Part shown: positions 41,803 through 50,829 of the stretch, in pieces
Numbering within the stretch: position 1 is the first letter of the stretch
Layout: each line of letters starts with the position of its first letter
Assembly: GCF_004804315.1 (NCBI RefSeq)
Contig: NZ_SRXX01000013.1
Span: 1-64,000 of the forward strand
Direction: 5' to 3'
Length of the DNA stretch: 64,000 bases
Source of the DNA: Flagellimonas onchidii
GTDB taxonomy: Bacteria > Bacteroidota > Bacteroidia > Flavobacteriales > Flavobacteriaceae
Position numbers and translations under genes: made by a program
Notes under the pieces: generated by a model
Databases searched by the model: none
Seen by the model: the letters and a program-made list of their open reading frames with translations, nothing else
Told to the model about the DNA's origin: nothing

Positions 41803-42978
41803 TTAATAATTCCTCCACTTCTTGGTTTCCTCGAACACATGTTCCAGTATCTTGGCCTCTTTTTCATCAAATTCTTTACCCCTTCTGGCCATCATTACCT
41901 TTGCGGCCTCAAAAGCCCTTTTTGGCATATAAGTTGAAAAACCGGAAGCTCCGCCCCAGCTAAAACTTGGGATAAAATTCCTCGGGAACCCAGGTACATA
42001 GATATTGGAATTAACGCCTATTACCGTTCCGGTATTGAACATAGTGTTGATGGCCGTTTTGCTATGATCGCCCATCATTAAACCACAAAACTGTAATCCC
42101 GTGTGGTCAAATCCTTGGGTTTCGTAGTTCCACATACGCACTTTAGCATAATTGTTCTTAAGATTGGAATTATTGGAATCGGCACCAATGTTACACCACT
42201 CCCCTAGTACTGCGTTGCCCAAATAACCCTCATGACCCTTACTGGAATACCCAAAGATCACTGAATTACTGATTTCTCCGCAAACCTTACCGAATGGTCC
42301 TACTGTGGTCGGGCCATAAATCTTAGCACCCATTTTTACGACGGCGTTTTCACAAAGTGCCAAACCTCCACGAATAAGCCCCCCTTCCCAAATCTCGGCG
42401 TGGGCACCTATATAAATTGGGCCTTCCGTAGCATTCAGAATGCTGTGTTCCACTATTGCACCTTCCTCCAGAAATATATTCTCAGGTGCTATCAACTTGT
42501 TGGTATTTGATATCGGGGCACTTTTTCTACCCTTCGTTATAAACTCAAAATCTTCCTGTAAAGCCTCCCCATTTTTTGAAAAGATGTCCCAAGTGTAATT
42601 TATGGTAATCAGGCTCCCTTCAAATGTCTTTATCTGATACTTGGAAAAGTCTGGCACGGCGGTAGGATCCTCAGTGTGGTAGGCCACAATTCTGTCTACG
42701 TATTGTACCGCTTCATAAGTATTCAACGATCGAATTAATCCGGCAAATTCCCCATTGGGAACTATGGAACCATCAATAACTATGTTATCGGTAGTGGTAA
42801 TCATGGGATACTTTTCCGAAAGATAGGCTTCAGTTTTAAAGCTCAATGGCGCATGAAGACGGCGTTTCCACTTTTCGGTTATGGTGAGAATACCAATCCT
42901 AATTTCGGCCACAGGCCTAGTGAAGGTAAAGGGAAGCAAAGCTTGTCTTCGTGGGCCATCGTCCAGAATATAGTTCAT
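41803..42978 (-). CDS. GlmU-like sugar nucleotidyltransferase/acetyltransferase
   Basis: The 391-residue protein starts MNYILDDGPRRQALLPFTFT and ends with a left-handed beta-helix (IAPENIFLEEGAIVEHSILN; GPIYIGAHAEIWEGGLIRGG; VIFGYSSKGHEGYLG). This matches the Bacteroidetes alternative GlmU family (putative UDP-N-acetylglucosamine diphosphorylase/glucosamine-1-phosphate N-acetyltransferase). It has no classical GlmU N-terminus. It probably makes UDP-GlcNAc for the wall and lipid A. It lies after bL31 on the same strand. Confidence 0.85.
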   Translation of the reverse strand: MNYILDDGPRRQALLPFTFTRPVAEIRIGILTITEKWKRRLHAPLSFKTEAYLSEKYPMITTTDNIVIDGSIVPNGEFAGLIRSLNTYEAVQYVDRIVAYHTEDPTAVPDFSKYQIKTFEGSLITINYTWDIFSKNGEALQEDFEFITKGRKSAPISNTNKLIAPENIFLEEGAIVEHSILNATEGPIYIGAHAEIWEGGLIRGGLALCENAVVKMGAKIYGPTTVGPFGKVCGEISNSVIFGYSSKGHEGYLGNAVLGEWCNIGADSNNSNLKNNYAKVRMWNYETQGFDHTGLQFCGLMMGDHSKTAINTMFNTGTVIGVNSNIYVPGFPRNFIPSFSWGGASGFSTYMPKRAFEAAKVMMARRGKEFDEKEAKILEHVFEETKKWRNY

Positions 42979-43002
42979 ACTGTTAGTTTCTAGGGTAAAA
43001 AT

Positions 43003-43035
43003 AAAAAACGCCCCTGATTAAAAACCAGGAGCGTT
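43003..43035 (-). terminator. rho-independent terminator of rpmE2
   Basis: On the minus strand AACGCTCCTGGTT pairs with AATCAGGGGCGTT (one mismatch), followed by a T run. It lies 26 bases after the L31 stop codon and before the GlmU-like gene. Confidence 0.8.
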
Positions 43036-43060
43036 ACATATTGTTGTGAAAGTCGTTAAA

Positions 43061-43327
43061 CTATGCTTTCTTTTCTTCTTTGCTGAACTTTTTATACTTG
43101 TTCTTGAACTTATCGATTCTACCAGCTGTATCAACCAATTTGGTTTTTCCTGTATAGTAAGGATGTGAAGTTCTGGAGATTTCCAATTTCACCAAAGGAT
43201 ACTCAACACCTTCAACAGTGATGGTTTCTTTAGCTTCGGCAGTAGACTTTGCGATAAAAACGTCATCATTGGACATATCCTTGAAAGCTACCAATCTATA
43301 ATTTTCTGGGTGTATACCTTTTCTCAT
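43061..43327 (-). CDS. rpmE2: 50S ribosomal protein L31 type B (bL31B)
   Basis: The 88-residue protein starts MRKGIHPENYRLVAFKDMSN and has EISRTSHPYYTGKTKLVDTA followed by GRIDKFKNKY. It has no CxxC zinc motifs, so it is the zinc-independent type B form. Its own promoter lies at 43363-43393. A terminator separates it from the GlmU-like gene. Confidence 0.97.
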   Translation of the reverse strand: MRKGIHPENYRLVAFKDMSNDDVFIAKSTAEAKETITVEGVEYPLVKLEISRTSHPYYTGKTKLVDTAGRIDKFKNKYKKFSKEEKKA

Positions 43328-43362
43328 CGTCTTAAATGCTTAATCTCAGAATTTTCGAGGTG

Positions 43363-43393
43363 CAAATTTAATGATTTATTGGATACTGACAAC
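43363..43393 (-). promoter_or_regulatory. Bacteroidota-type promoter of rpmE2
   Basis: On the minus strand TTG (43392-43390) and TAAATTTG (43370-43363) are separated by 19 bases, a good match to the Bacteroidota consensus, 36 bases before the L31 start codon. Confidence 0.7.
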
Positions 43394-43492
43394 TTAAAAC
43401 CATTAAAAAAGAAAAAATCTATTTTTATATGTAACAAACGGGCACATCAAATTACTAACAGAGTACAATCAACACTAAAAATCAAAAGTAAA

Positions 43493-44014
43493 ATGGAAGA
43501 AAACCAATCGAAAACGGGAAAATATTCTCTGAATTATGGACTTATATTGGGTCTGATTTCAATAGTATTTGGGGTAATGCTATACATCCAAAAACTGCAT
43601 TATGAAATGAGTATCCCAGTAATGATTGTTTCAACCCTTATTACCATTGTGATAATTTTCCTAGGAATCAACGCCTTTAAAAAGGCCAATGGAGGATACC
43701 TCAAACTGGCTGAAGCGCTAAAGATTGCAGTTGGAATCGCACTGATTTCTGCAATAATCTCATTGTTGTACCAATATCTTCTAGTGAATTTTATCGAACC
43801 CGATTTTATGGACAAAGCTATGGAAGTGGCCAAGCCTGGAGCTTTTGAGAAGAATCCTTCCCTAACTGAGGAAAAATGGGAACAAGGAGTAGCAATGCAG
43901 AAAAAAATGGCATGGATACGCTATCCTGTCGGGCTAATCATTAGTTGTGTGCTTGGCTTGATAATTGGCTTGATTACAGGGCTTATTCTTAAAAAGGCCA
44001 AACCTGCCTACTAA
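43493..44014 (+). CDS. DUF4199 family membrane protein
   Basis: Start at 43493 (MEENQSKTGKYSLNYGLILG) gives 173 residues with four hydrophobic segments: LILGLISIVFGVMLYI, IPVMIVSTLITIVIIFLGIN, ALKIAVGIALISAIISLLYQ, and GLIISCVLGLIIGLITGLIL. This is the DUF4199 pattern (FKKANGGYLKLAEALK). The frame begins further upstream at 43310 but that part overlaps the divergent L31 promoter and is rejected. It precedes a glycosyltransferase gene. Confidence 0.82.
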   Translation: MEENQSKTGKYSLNYGLILGLISIVFGVMLYIQKLHYEMSIPVMIVSTLITIVIIFLGINAFKKANGGYLKLAEALKIAVGIALISAIISLLYQYLLVNFIEPDFMDKAMEVAKPGAFEKNPSLTEEKWEQGVAMQKKMAWIRYPVGLIISCVLGLIIGLITGLILKKAKPAY

Positions 44015-44056
44015 GCCAAAAAATGCTACTTTTGAAGGGAATTCCAGAAACAGGCA

Positions 44057-45004
44057 ATGCAGATTTCCATTGTAATTCCTTTACTTAACGAACAAGAGTC
44101 GCTTCAAGAACTACATGATTGGATTGCACGGGTTATGCAATCCAATCATTTTTCATATGAAATTGTTTTTATTGATGACGGGAGTACCGATGGCTCATGG
44201 CAAACCATTGAGCAGCTTTCCAAAGCAAACCAAAATGTTAAGGGAATCAAATTTCTAAGGAATTATGGAAAGTCCCAAGCGCTACACGCAGGTTTCAGAG
44301 CTGCGCAAGGTGACGTCGTAATTACAATGGATGCCGACTTGCAAGACAATCCTGAAGAAATTCCAGAACTATATCAACTTATCAAGGAGGAAGGAAACCA
44401 TGTAGTTTCTGGATGGAAAAAGAAGCGGTATGATTCCGTTATCACCAAAAATATTCCGTCCAAACTCTTTAATTGGGCTGCTCGAAGAACTTCCGGCCTA
44501 AAACTGCACGACTTTAATTGTGGACTCAAGGCGTATAAAAATGACGTCATCAAAAGCATAGAGGTTTCAGGGGATATGCACCGTTATATTCCTGTTTTGG
44601 CCAAAAATGCTGGATTTTCCAAGATTACGGAAAAAGTGGTGAAGCATCAGGCTAGAAAATATGGAACAACTAAATTCGGTATGGAGAGATTCATCAACGG
44701 CTTTTTGGATTTAATCACTATTTGGTTTGTTTCCAAATTTGGACGTCAGCCCATGCACCTTTTTGGCGCACTTGGTGTCTTGATGTTTTTTATTGGCTTT
44801 GGGTTTTCCATTTATTTGGGAATCGACAAACTCTATATCAATAAAACTGGAAGGCTTATCACAGATCGTCCAGAGTTTTACATTGCATTGACGGCCATGC
44901 TATTAGGAACTCAATTGTTTTTAGCTGGGTTTTTAGGAGAAATCATTGTCCGTTCCAAAAAAAGTGACAGCAGATATACCGTGTCCGATAAAATTAACGT
45001 TTAA
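44057..45004 (+). CDS. family 2 glycosyltransferase with C-terminal membrane helices
   Basis: The 315-residue protein has the GT2 start ISIVIPLLNEQESLQELHDW, the DxD motif VVITMDADLQDNPEE, and two membrane helices at the C-terminus (FGALGVLMFFIGFGFSIYLG; YIALTAMLLGTQLFLAGFLG). It is of the DPM1/GtrB-like group that transfers sugars to a polyprenyl phosphate. The acceptor is unknown. A TACTTTTG promoter box lies at 44027-44034. Confidence 0.88.
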   Translation: MQISIVIPLLNEQESLQELHDWIARVMQSNHFSYEIVFIDDGSTDGSWQTIEQLSKANQNVKGIKFLRNYGKSQALHAGFRAAQGDVVITMDADLQDNPEEIPELYQLIKEEGNHVVSGWKKKRYDSVITKNIPSKLFNWAARRTSGLKLHDFNCGLKAYKNDVIKSIEVSGDMHRYIPVLAKNAGFSKITEKVVKHQARKYGTTKFGMERFINGFLDLITIWFVSKFGRQPMHLFGALGVLMFFIGFGFSIYLGIDKLYINKTGRLITDRPEFYIALTAMLLGTQLFLAGFLGEIIVRSKKSDSRYTVSDKINV

Positions 45005-45060
45005 GCAAACCTTGAACATAGATTCTTTGTAATTTTATTCTTATTAAATCGAAATACTAC

Positions 45061-46767
45061 ATGGATTCCATTACCTCTAACGCACAAACCTGGTTGACCG
45101 ATTTTTTCGACCAAGAAACCAAAACAGAAGTACAAAACCTTATCAATAACGACCCAGAAGAACTTAAAGAGCGGTTCTATAAAGATTTAGAGTTCGGTAC
45201 CGGAGGTATGAGAGGTGTAATGGGTGTGGGAACCAACAGAATCAACAAATATACCCTTGGTAAAAATACCCAAGGCTTGAGCAATTATCTTAAAAGGACC
45301 TATGCCGGGGAGGAAATCAAGGTGGTTATTGCCTATGATTGCAGGCATAACTCGGACACTTTGGCAAGAACCGTTTCGGAAGTATTCTCTGCCAACGGTA
45401 TAAAAGTGTTCTTGTTTTCCGAATTACGGACCACACCAGAACTTTCATTTGCGGTGAGACATTTGAACTGTAATGCAGGAATTGTTTTGACCGCTTCCCA
45501 CAATCCGCCAGAATATAATGGATACAAAGTGTATTGGACGGATGGCGGCCAAATAGTTCCTCCACAGGATGGGGAAATCATTGCTGAAATCAATTCGCTT
45601 TCTTTTGAGGATATCAATTTCGATGCTAATGAAGATTTAATCCAATCCATAGATAAAGATGTGGACGAGGCCTTCTTTGAGGCTTCTGTGAGTAATGGAA
45701 GTTTTGAAGCGGCGGGTAAAGATGATTTCAAGATTGTCTTTACCTCTTTACATGGTACTTCAATAACAGCGATTCCAGAAGTATTGAAAAGAGCAGGTTA
45801 TAACAACGTGACCATTATTGAAGAGCAAGCCAAGCCAGATGGTGCTTTCCCAACGGTGGAATCTCCAAATCCTGAGGAGCCGGCAGCGCTCAAAATGGCC
45901 ATCCAAAAAGCTGAGGAAATTGGTGCAGATATGGTAGTAGGTACGGACCCAGACAGTGACCGTTTGGGAATTGCTGTAAGAAACCTTGAAGGTGAAATGG
46001 AATTGTTGAACGGTAACCAGACGATGGTACTAATGACAAAGTTTCTTCTGGACCAATTCAAGAAAAAAGGCTTTAAGGGTAATGAATTTATAGCTTCCAC
46101 CATAGTTTCGACACCTATGGTCGGGCAAATGGCCAACGCTTATGGCGTGGAATACAAGACTGCACTGACAGGTTTTAAATGGATTGGTAAAATGATCAAG
46201 GATTTCCCTGAATCCAAATTTATTGGAGGTGGCGAAGAGAGTTTTGGTTATATGGTAGGTGATTTTGTCCGCGACAAGGATGCGGTTACCTCTACTCTAC
46301 TGGCTTGCGAAGCCGCAGCTAATGCCAAAGCCAATGGAAGTTCGTTCTATCAAGAATTAATTGATTCCTATGTGGCCTTTGGTTTCTATAAAGAACATTT
46401 GGTTTCCCTGACGAAAAAAGGAATCAGTGGTGCTGAAGAAATCAAGCAGATGTTGATTGATTTCAAAGAAAATCCGGTTGAATCCGTACAAGGTTCCAAA
46501 GTGGTTTGGATTGAGGACTACAACACTTCCGTTGCCAAGAATGTACAAACCGGCGAAGAAAGGGTTATGGATTTGCCTAAATCCAATGTATTGATTTATG
46601 AAACTGAAGACGGTACGCGAATTGCAGCAAGACCAAGTGGCACCGAACCCAAGGTTAAGTTTTATATCAGTACAAATACCAAATTGGACAAGGCCAAGGA
46701 TTTTAAATCCGTAAATTCGCAGTTGGATTCCAAAATAAAAGGCATCCTTTCCGAATTGAATTTGTAG
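45061..46767 (+). CDS. phosphoglucomutase/phosphomannomutase (phospho-sugar mutase)
   Basis: The 568-residue protein has the phosphoserine motif VLTASHNPPEYNGYKVYW, the metal-binding loop GTDPDSDRLG, sugar-binding GGGEESFGY and the phosphate-binding GTRIAARPSGTEPKVKFY. This is the long PgcA-like type, converting glucose-1-P and glucose-6-P. It may supply sugars to the glycosyltransferase upstream. The exporter gene begins 4 bases after its stop codon. Confidence 0.93.
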   Translation: MDSITSNAQTWLTDFFDQETKTEVQNLINNDPEELKERFYKDLEFGTGGMRGVMGVGTNRINKYTLGKNTQGLSNYLKRTYAGEEIKVVIAYDCRHNSDTLARTVSEVFSANGIKVFLFSELRTTPELSFAVRHLNCNAGIVLTASHNPPEYNGYKVYWTDGGQIVPPQDGEIIAEINSLSFEDINFDANEDLIQSIDKDVDEAFFEASVSNGSFEAAGKDDFKIVFTSLHGTSITAIPEVLKRAGYNNVTIIEEQAKPDGAFPTVESPNPEEPAALKMAIQKAEEIGADMVVGTDPDSDRLGIAVRNLEGEMELLNGNQTMVLMTKFLLDQFKKKGFKGNEFIASTIVSTPMVGQMANAYGVEYKTALTGFKWIGKMIKDFPESKFIGGGEESFGYMVGDFVRDKDAVTSTLLACEAAANAKANGSSFYQELIDSYVAFGFYKEHLVSLTKKGISGAEEIKQMLIDFKENPVESVQGSKVVWIEDYNTSVAKNVQTGEERVMDLPKSNVLIYETEDGTRIAARPSGTEPKVKFYISTNTKLDKAKDFKSVNSQLDSKIKGILSELNL

Positions 46768-46771
46768 CTGA

Positions 46772-48595
46772 ATGAATTACTTTAAGAAGATTCTCCGTTT
46801 TGCGGCCCCATATCGCAAATACGGCTTTCTGAATATATTTTTTAACATACTCTATGCGCTTTTTAGTGCGCTTTCTTTTGCAGCATTGATTCCAATGCTT
46901 GACGCTCTTTTTAAACCTGAGCAAAAAGTTACGGTAAAGCCTGTTTATGAAGGCATATCAGGCCTAAAAGACTATTTACAGCAATACGTTAATTACAGGG
47001 TCACAGAATATTCAGGTGATGATGAAATGAAAGGTCTTGTCTTGGTCATTGGTCTTGTTTTGGTATTGTTTTTATTAAAAAATGTCTTCAACTATCTGGC
47101 CATGTATTTCATCACATTTCTTAGAAATGGGGTTTTAAAGGATATTCGAAATAGGATGTATGAGAAAATCGTGGACTTACCAATTTCATACTTTTCCGAA
47201 AAACGAAAAGGAGATGTTATCGCTCGAATCACGTCCGATGTGTTGGAAATACAGCATTCTTTTCTTTCCATATTGGAGTTGATTGTAAGGGAACCGTTGA
47301 CCATCCTGTTCACAATTCTTATCATGTTCGGTATCAGTGCCAAGCTTACTATTTTCGTTTTTGTGTTTATTCCTGTTGCCGGAATCATAATTTCTCGGAT
47401 TGGAAAATCCCTAAAACGAAAGTCAGACAAGGTTCAAAAAGAACAAGGGGAATTTCTTTCAATTGTTGAGGAAACCTTGGGAGGTTTAAGGGTAGTCAAG
47501 GCCTTTAACGCAGAATCCAAGTTCATCAAAATATTTAAAAACTCCACAAATAGATTTTTTAGATTTTCAAATTCATTATTGAACAGACAGAACCTTGCCT
47601 CTCCAACTGGAGAATTTTTGGGAATTTTGGTGATTGGTGTGCTTCTTTGGTTTGGCGGGAAAATGGTCTTGGTCGAAAAAACGCTGGACCCCTCATCATT
47701 CATAGCTTATATGGGATTGGCCTATAATATTCTTACTCCTGCCAAGGCTATAAGCAAAGCTTCGTATGGTGTTCGTAAAGGAAATGCAGCCGCAGAAAGA
47801 GTTTTAGAAATATTAGAATCTAAAAACCCTATAGGCAATGGCAAAAATGCTGTTGACAAAACAGATTTCAACCGTGACATTGCCATCAGCGATGTTTCTT
47901 TCAAGTACGAGGACGATTATGTGCTGGAAAACTTCAATCTAGAGGTGAAAAAAGGCCATACCGTTGCCTTGGTCGGGCAATCTGGAAGTGGAAAAAGTAC
48001 CATCGCCAATTTGGTGACTCGCTTTTATGATGTAAATGAGGGAGAAATTTCCATTGATGGAACCAATATTAAAGACATTACCAAAAAATCCCTCCGAGGA
48101 TTGATGGGATTGGTGACACAAGACTCTATTTTGTTCAACGACACTGTAAAGAACAATATAGGGCTTGGCAAGGAAAATGCCACCGAAGACGAAATTATAG
48201 CGGCGGCTAAAGTGGCCAACGCACATGACTTTATCATGGAATTGCCCGAAGGTTATAATACTAATATCGGTGATGGTGGAAACAAGCTTAGTGGTGGGCA
48301 AAAGCAGCGTCTTTCCATAGCCAGAGCAGTTCTTAAGAATCCTCCCATTATGATTTTAGACGAAGCGACTTCTGCATTAGATACAGAAAGTGAGCGCTTG
48401 GTTCAAGATGCACTGGAAAAAATGATGCAGAATAGGACTTCCATAGTCATTGCTCATAGGCTATCTACTATCCAGAACGCCGATTCCATTGCGGTACTGA
48501 ACAAGGGAAAAATTGTTGAACAAGGTACCCACGAAGAGCTCATGAAATCTAAAAAAGGTTACAAAAAGTTGGTGGAAATGCAAACCTTAGGGTAA
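46772..48595 (+). CDS. MsbA-like ABC exporter (permease and ATPase fused)
   Basis: The 607-residue protein has six membrane helices in the first 340 residues and an ATPase domain with Walker A GQSGSGKST, signature LSGGQKQR and Walker B IMILDEATSALD. This is a half-size ABC exporter of the lipid A/lipid flippase type (MsbA). The substrate is not fixed; lipid or glycolipid is likely, given the coupling to sugar genes. Confidence 0.92.
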   Translation: MNYFKKILRFAAPYRKYGFLNIFFNILYALFSALSFAALIPMLDALFKPEQKVTVKPVYEGISGLKDYLQQYVNYRVTEYSGDDEMKGLVLVIGLVLVLFLLKNVFNYLAMYFITFLRNGVLKDIRNRMYEKIVDLPISYFSEKRKGDVIARITSDVLEIQHSFLSILELIVREPLTILFTILIMFGISAKLTIFVFVFIPVAGIIISRIGKSLKRKSDKVQKEQGEFLSIVEETLGGLRVVKAFNAESKFIKIFKNSTNRFFRFSNSLLNRQNLASPTGEFLGILVIGVLLWFGGKMVLVEKTLDPSSFIAYMGLAYNILTPAKAISKASYGVRKGNAAAERVLEILESKNPIGNGKNAVDKTDFNRDIAISDVSFKYEDDYVLENFNLEVKKGHTVALVGQSGSGKSTIANLVTRFYDVNEGEISIDGTNIKDITKKSLRGLMGLVTQDSILFNDTVKNNIGLGKENATEDEIIAAAKVANAHDFIMELPEGYNTNIGDGGNKLSGGQKQRLSIARAVLKNPPIMILDEATSALDTESERLVQDALEKMMQNRTSIVIAHRLSTIQNADSIAVLNKGKIVEQGTHEELMKSKKGYKKLVEMQTLG

Positions 48596-48648
48596 TCAGA
48601 CATTTAAAGAATTAAACCTTTTTCCATTACCTTAGTCAAAGCACCAAA

Positions 48649-49203
48649 TTGCTAAGACATTTGATTGCTGAGGAAACCCTAGTCAACGAACTAAAAAATA
48701 AAGAAAGTCAAGCTAAAGCCTTTGAGGTATTGGTCAATACCTACAAAGAAAGACTGTATTGGCATATCCGAAGAATTGTATTGAACCACGATGATGCAGA
48801 CGACGTACTGCAGAATACCTTTATTAAGGTATATCGAAATATTGATGGTTTTAAGGGTGATAGTAAGTTGTATTCCTGGATGTACCGTATTGCCACCAAC
48901 GAATCATTGACTTTTTTAAAGCAGAAGTCAAAAAAATTGGGCATAAGCGATGAGGAACTTAAAATGTCCTTGGTGGAAAATTTGCAGTCTGATGTATATT
49001 TTGAAGGTGATGAAATCCAATTGAAGTTGCAAAAGGCATTGGCCACGCTTCCTGACAAGCAAAAATTGGTATTTACCATGAAGTATTTTCAGGAGATGAA
49101 GTATGAAGAAATTTCAGAGGTGCTGGAAACCTCGGTAGGGGCTTTAAAAGCCTCCTATCATTTGGCTGTAAAGAAAATTGAAACGTATCTTACAACCGAT
49201 TAA
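48649..49203 (+). CDS. ECF-type RNA polymerase sigma factor (TTG start)
   Basis: The 184-residue protein has sigma region 2 (HDDADDVLQNTFIKVYRNID) and region 4 (LPDKQKLVFTMKYFQEMKYE then EISEVLETSVGALKASYHLA). No ATG precedes region 2 in a suitable place; TTG at 48649 gives the usual length. Downstream are two genes typical of a signalling pair: a membrane protein and a Spy-like protein. Confidence 0.9.
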   Translation: MLRHLIAEETLVNELKNKESQAKAFEVLVNTYKERLYWHIRRIVLNHDDADDVLQNTFIKVYRNIDGFKGDSKLYSWMYRIATNESLTFLKQKSKKLGISDEELKMSLVENLQSDVYFEGDEIQLKLQKALATLPDKQKLVFTMKYFQEMKYEEISEVLETSVGALKASYHLAVKKIETYLTTD

Positions 49204-49236
49204 ACCTTTTAAGTGTTTAATGGTCAAAGTAGTAAT

Positions 49237-49776
49237 ATGAAAAAGGACCACAAAAGTAAATTCAAAACCCCTGAAGGTTACTTTGACAGTTTCCACGACC
49301 GGCTCATGGATAAAATCCAGCAGGAAGAAACCGTTTCGGAAACATCTATTATTCCAAAGTCTGACGGTTTTGGAGTGCCAGAGGGATATTTTGACTCGCT
49401 TACCAACGAAGTAGTTGCTAAGGCAGACCAAAAAGAAGTTAAAGTTGTTCAGTTAAAGACCTACAAAAGATATTTCTATGGAGCGGCATCCATTGCGGCC
49501 GTTTTTCTTTTGTTTTTGATGTTAAACACAAACAATGATACATCTTTGGATTTCGATGATTTGGCAAGTGCAGAAATCACCGCATATTTTGATGATGTTG
49601 AGCTGGGGCTAAGTTCCTATGAACTAGCTGAAGCAATCCCTGCAAATGAGCTTACCTTGAATGATGTTTTGGAAAATGGCTTGGAGGATGAAAACATTCT
49701 GGAATACTTGGATGAAAATGTAGCCGATATTGAAGACTTAAACCTAGATTATGAAGATTATGAAGATTATGAATAA
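49237..49776 (+). CDS. membrane protein with acidic tail, probable anti-sigma factor
   Basis: Start at 49237 (MKKDHKSKFKTPEGYFDSFH) gives 179 residues. The cytoplasmic N-terminus has two copies of PEGYFDS (KTPEGYFDSF and GVPEGYFDSL). One membrane helix follows (YFYGAASIAAVFLLFLMLN), then a very acidic region ending in repeated DYE units. It lies 33 bases downstream of the ECF gene and overlaps the next gene by 8 bases. The topology fits a membrane anti-sigma, but the acidic tail is unusual. Confidence 0.7.
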   Translation: MKKDHKSKFKTPEGYFDSFHDRLMDKIQQEETVSETSIIPKSDGFGVPEGYFDSLTNEVVAKADQKEVKVVQLKTYKRYFYGAASIAAVFLLFLMLNTNNDTSLDFDDLASAEITAYFDDVELGLSSYELAEAIPANELTLNDVLENGLEDENILEYLDENVADIEDLNLDYEDYEDYE

Positions 49777-50209
49777 AAAGCTACTCATACTGTTTGTTTT
49801 TTTCTTGGGAAGCTCTTGGTTTTATGCCCAGGGCCCCGGGCGAGAGCGTATTAAAACCTTGAAGGTCGCTTTTATTACCGAGCGGGTAGGTTTGACCTCC
49901 AAAGAAGCACAATCGTTTTGGCCCATTTATAACGATTATGAGGAAACTTTAGAGTCCATCCGAAGGCAAGAACGTATAGAACTGCGATCCAGAATAGTTA
50001 CCATAGAGAGTTTGTCAGAAGAAGAATCTGCTGCTCTTTTGGACAAGTTCTTAGCCATCCAAAAGGCAAAGCACCTCGCGGAGAAGGATTTTATTGCCAA
50101 AGTCCGAAATGTGATATCTCCCAAAAAAATGGTACTCTTACTAAAGGCCGAGGAAGATTTTAAAAGACGGCTATTGCAGCAAATGCGCAAACGTCGCGGC
50201 GGTGGATAG
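49769..50209 (+). CDS. secreted Spy/CpxP-like helical protein
   Basis: Start at 49769 (MNKKLLILFVFFLGSSWFYA) gives 146 residues with a signal peptide. The mature part is helical and charged (LTSKEAQSFWPIYNDYEETL; LSEEESAALLDKFLAIQKAK; ISPKKMVLLLKAEEDFKRRL), similar to periplasmic Spy/CpxP-type proteins. It overlaps the preceding gene and may transmit or sense envelope state for the sigma factor. It ends in the terminator at 50233. Confidence 0.75.
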   Translation: MNKKLLILFVFFLGSSWFYAQGPGRERIKTLKVAFITERVGLTSKEAQSFWPIYNDYEETLESIRRQERIELRSRIVTIESLSEEESAALLDKFLAIQKAKHLAEKDFIAKVRNVISPKKMVLLLKAEEDFKRRLLQQMRKRRGGG

Positions 50210-50232
50210 TCAAAATTTCGACAAAAAACACT

Positions 50233-50259
50233 AAAAGGAGCCAAAAGGCTCCTTTTTTT
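50233..50259 (+). terminator. rho-independent terminator of the second ECF operon
   Basis: AAAAGGAGCC pairs with GGCTCCTTTT around an AAAA loop, followed by T7, 24 bases after the stop codon. Confidence 0.92.
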
Positions 50260-50316
50260 ATTAAACCTTCCCTTAAAAGCATAGTCAAAACCATACAAAC
50301 CATAAAAATCTACGTT

Positions 50317-50667
50317 ATGAAAAATTTGAAGACAATTCTTTTTACGATAGCATTCTTGGGAACAATTTTAGTTACAAGCTCCCAAAGAACAGTAGTTCGA
50401 GTATATCCAAAACACGGTACTGTGGTTACCAAAATCACCAAACCCAAAGTTGTGGTTCACAAAAAGACGAATTTCTATTTTGCTGATGGTGTTTGGTACA
50501 AGACAAGAGGGAAAAAATATGTGGTATGTGCCGCTCCAACCGGTATTAAGGTGAGAAGGTTGCCCCCAGCTCGAAGAGTTGTTGTCGTAAATGGACGTAA
50601 GTTATACAGGTACAGAGGTGTTTGGTACAAAAAAACAGGTAGACACTACGTTGTAGTAACTGTCTAG
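50317..50667 (+). CDS. secreted basic DUF6515-like protein
   Basis: The 116-residue protein has a signal peptide (TILFTIAFLGTILVTSS) and two similar halves ending in ADGVWYKTRGKKYVVC and YRGVWYKKTGRHYVVV. This GVWYKxxGxxYVV duplication is the DUF6515 signature. The mature protein is strongly basic. It is probably periplasmic and the function is unknown. It is convergent with the next gene and ends in a large palindrome. Confidence 0.78.
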   Translation: MKNLKTILFTIAFLGTILVTSSQRTVVRVYPKHGTVVTKITKPKVVVHKKTNFYFADGVWYKTRGKKYVVCAAPTGIKVRRLPPARRVVVVNGRKLYRYRGVWYKKTGRHYVVVTV

Positions 50668-50689
50668 TTGGTTAGGTTAGTTGTTATTC

Positions 50690-50829
50690 AAAAGAGGCTT
50701 TCTAAAAAATCTTTACACTATCAAATTGTCAGTCTGAGCTTGTCGAAGACACTTTAAAAATCTAAATGTTAAAAACTTCGACAGGCTCAGTTTGACAATA
50801 CAGGATTACTTTTTAGACAGCCTCTTTTT
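50690..50829. repeat. nested palindrome between convergent genes
   Basis: The outer arms AAAAGAGGCTTTCTAAAAAA (50690-50709) and TTTTTAGACAGCCTCTTTTT (50811-50830, overlapping the next gene end) are inverted. Inside is the dispersed palindromic element 50728-50799 (TGAGCTTGTCGAAG and ACTTCGACAGGCTCA). The whole could form a long double hairpin and terminate both genes. Confidence 0.6.

Noticed and set aside
43310..43492. N-terminal extension of the DUF4199 protein to 43310
   Set aside because: The segment overlaps the start and promoter of the divergent L31 gene and is not membrane-protein-like.
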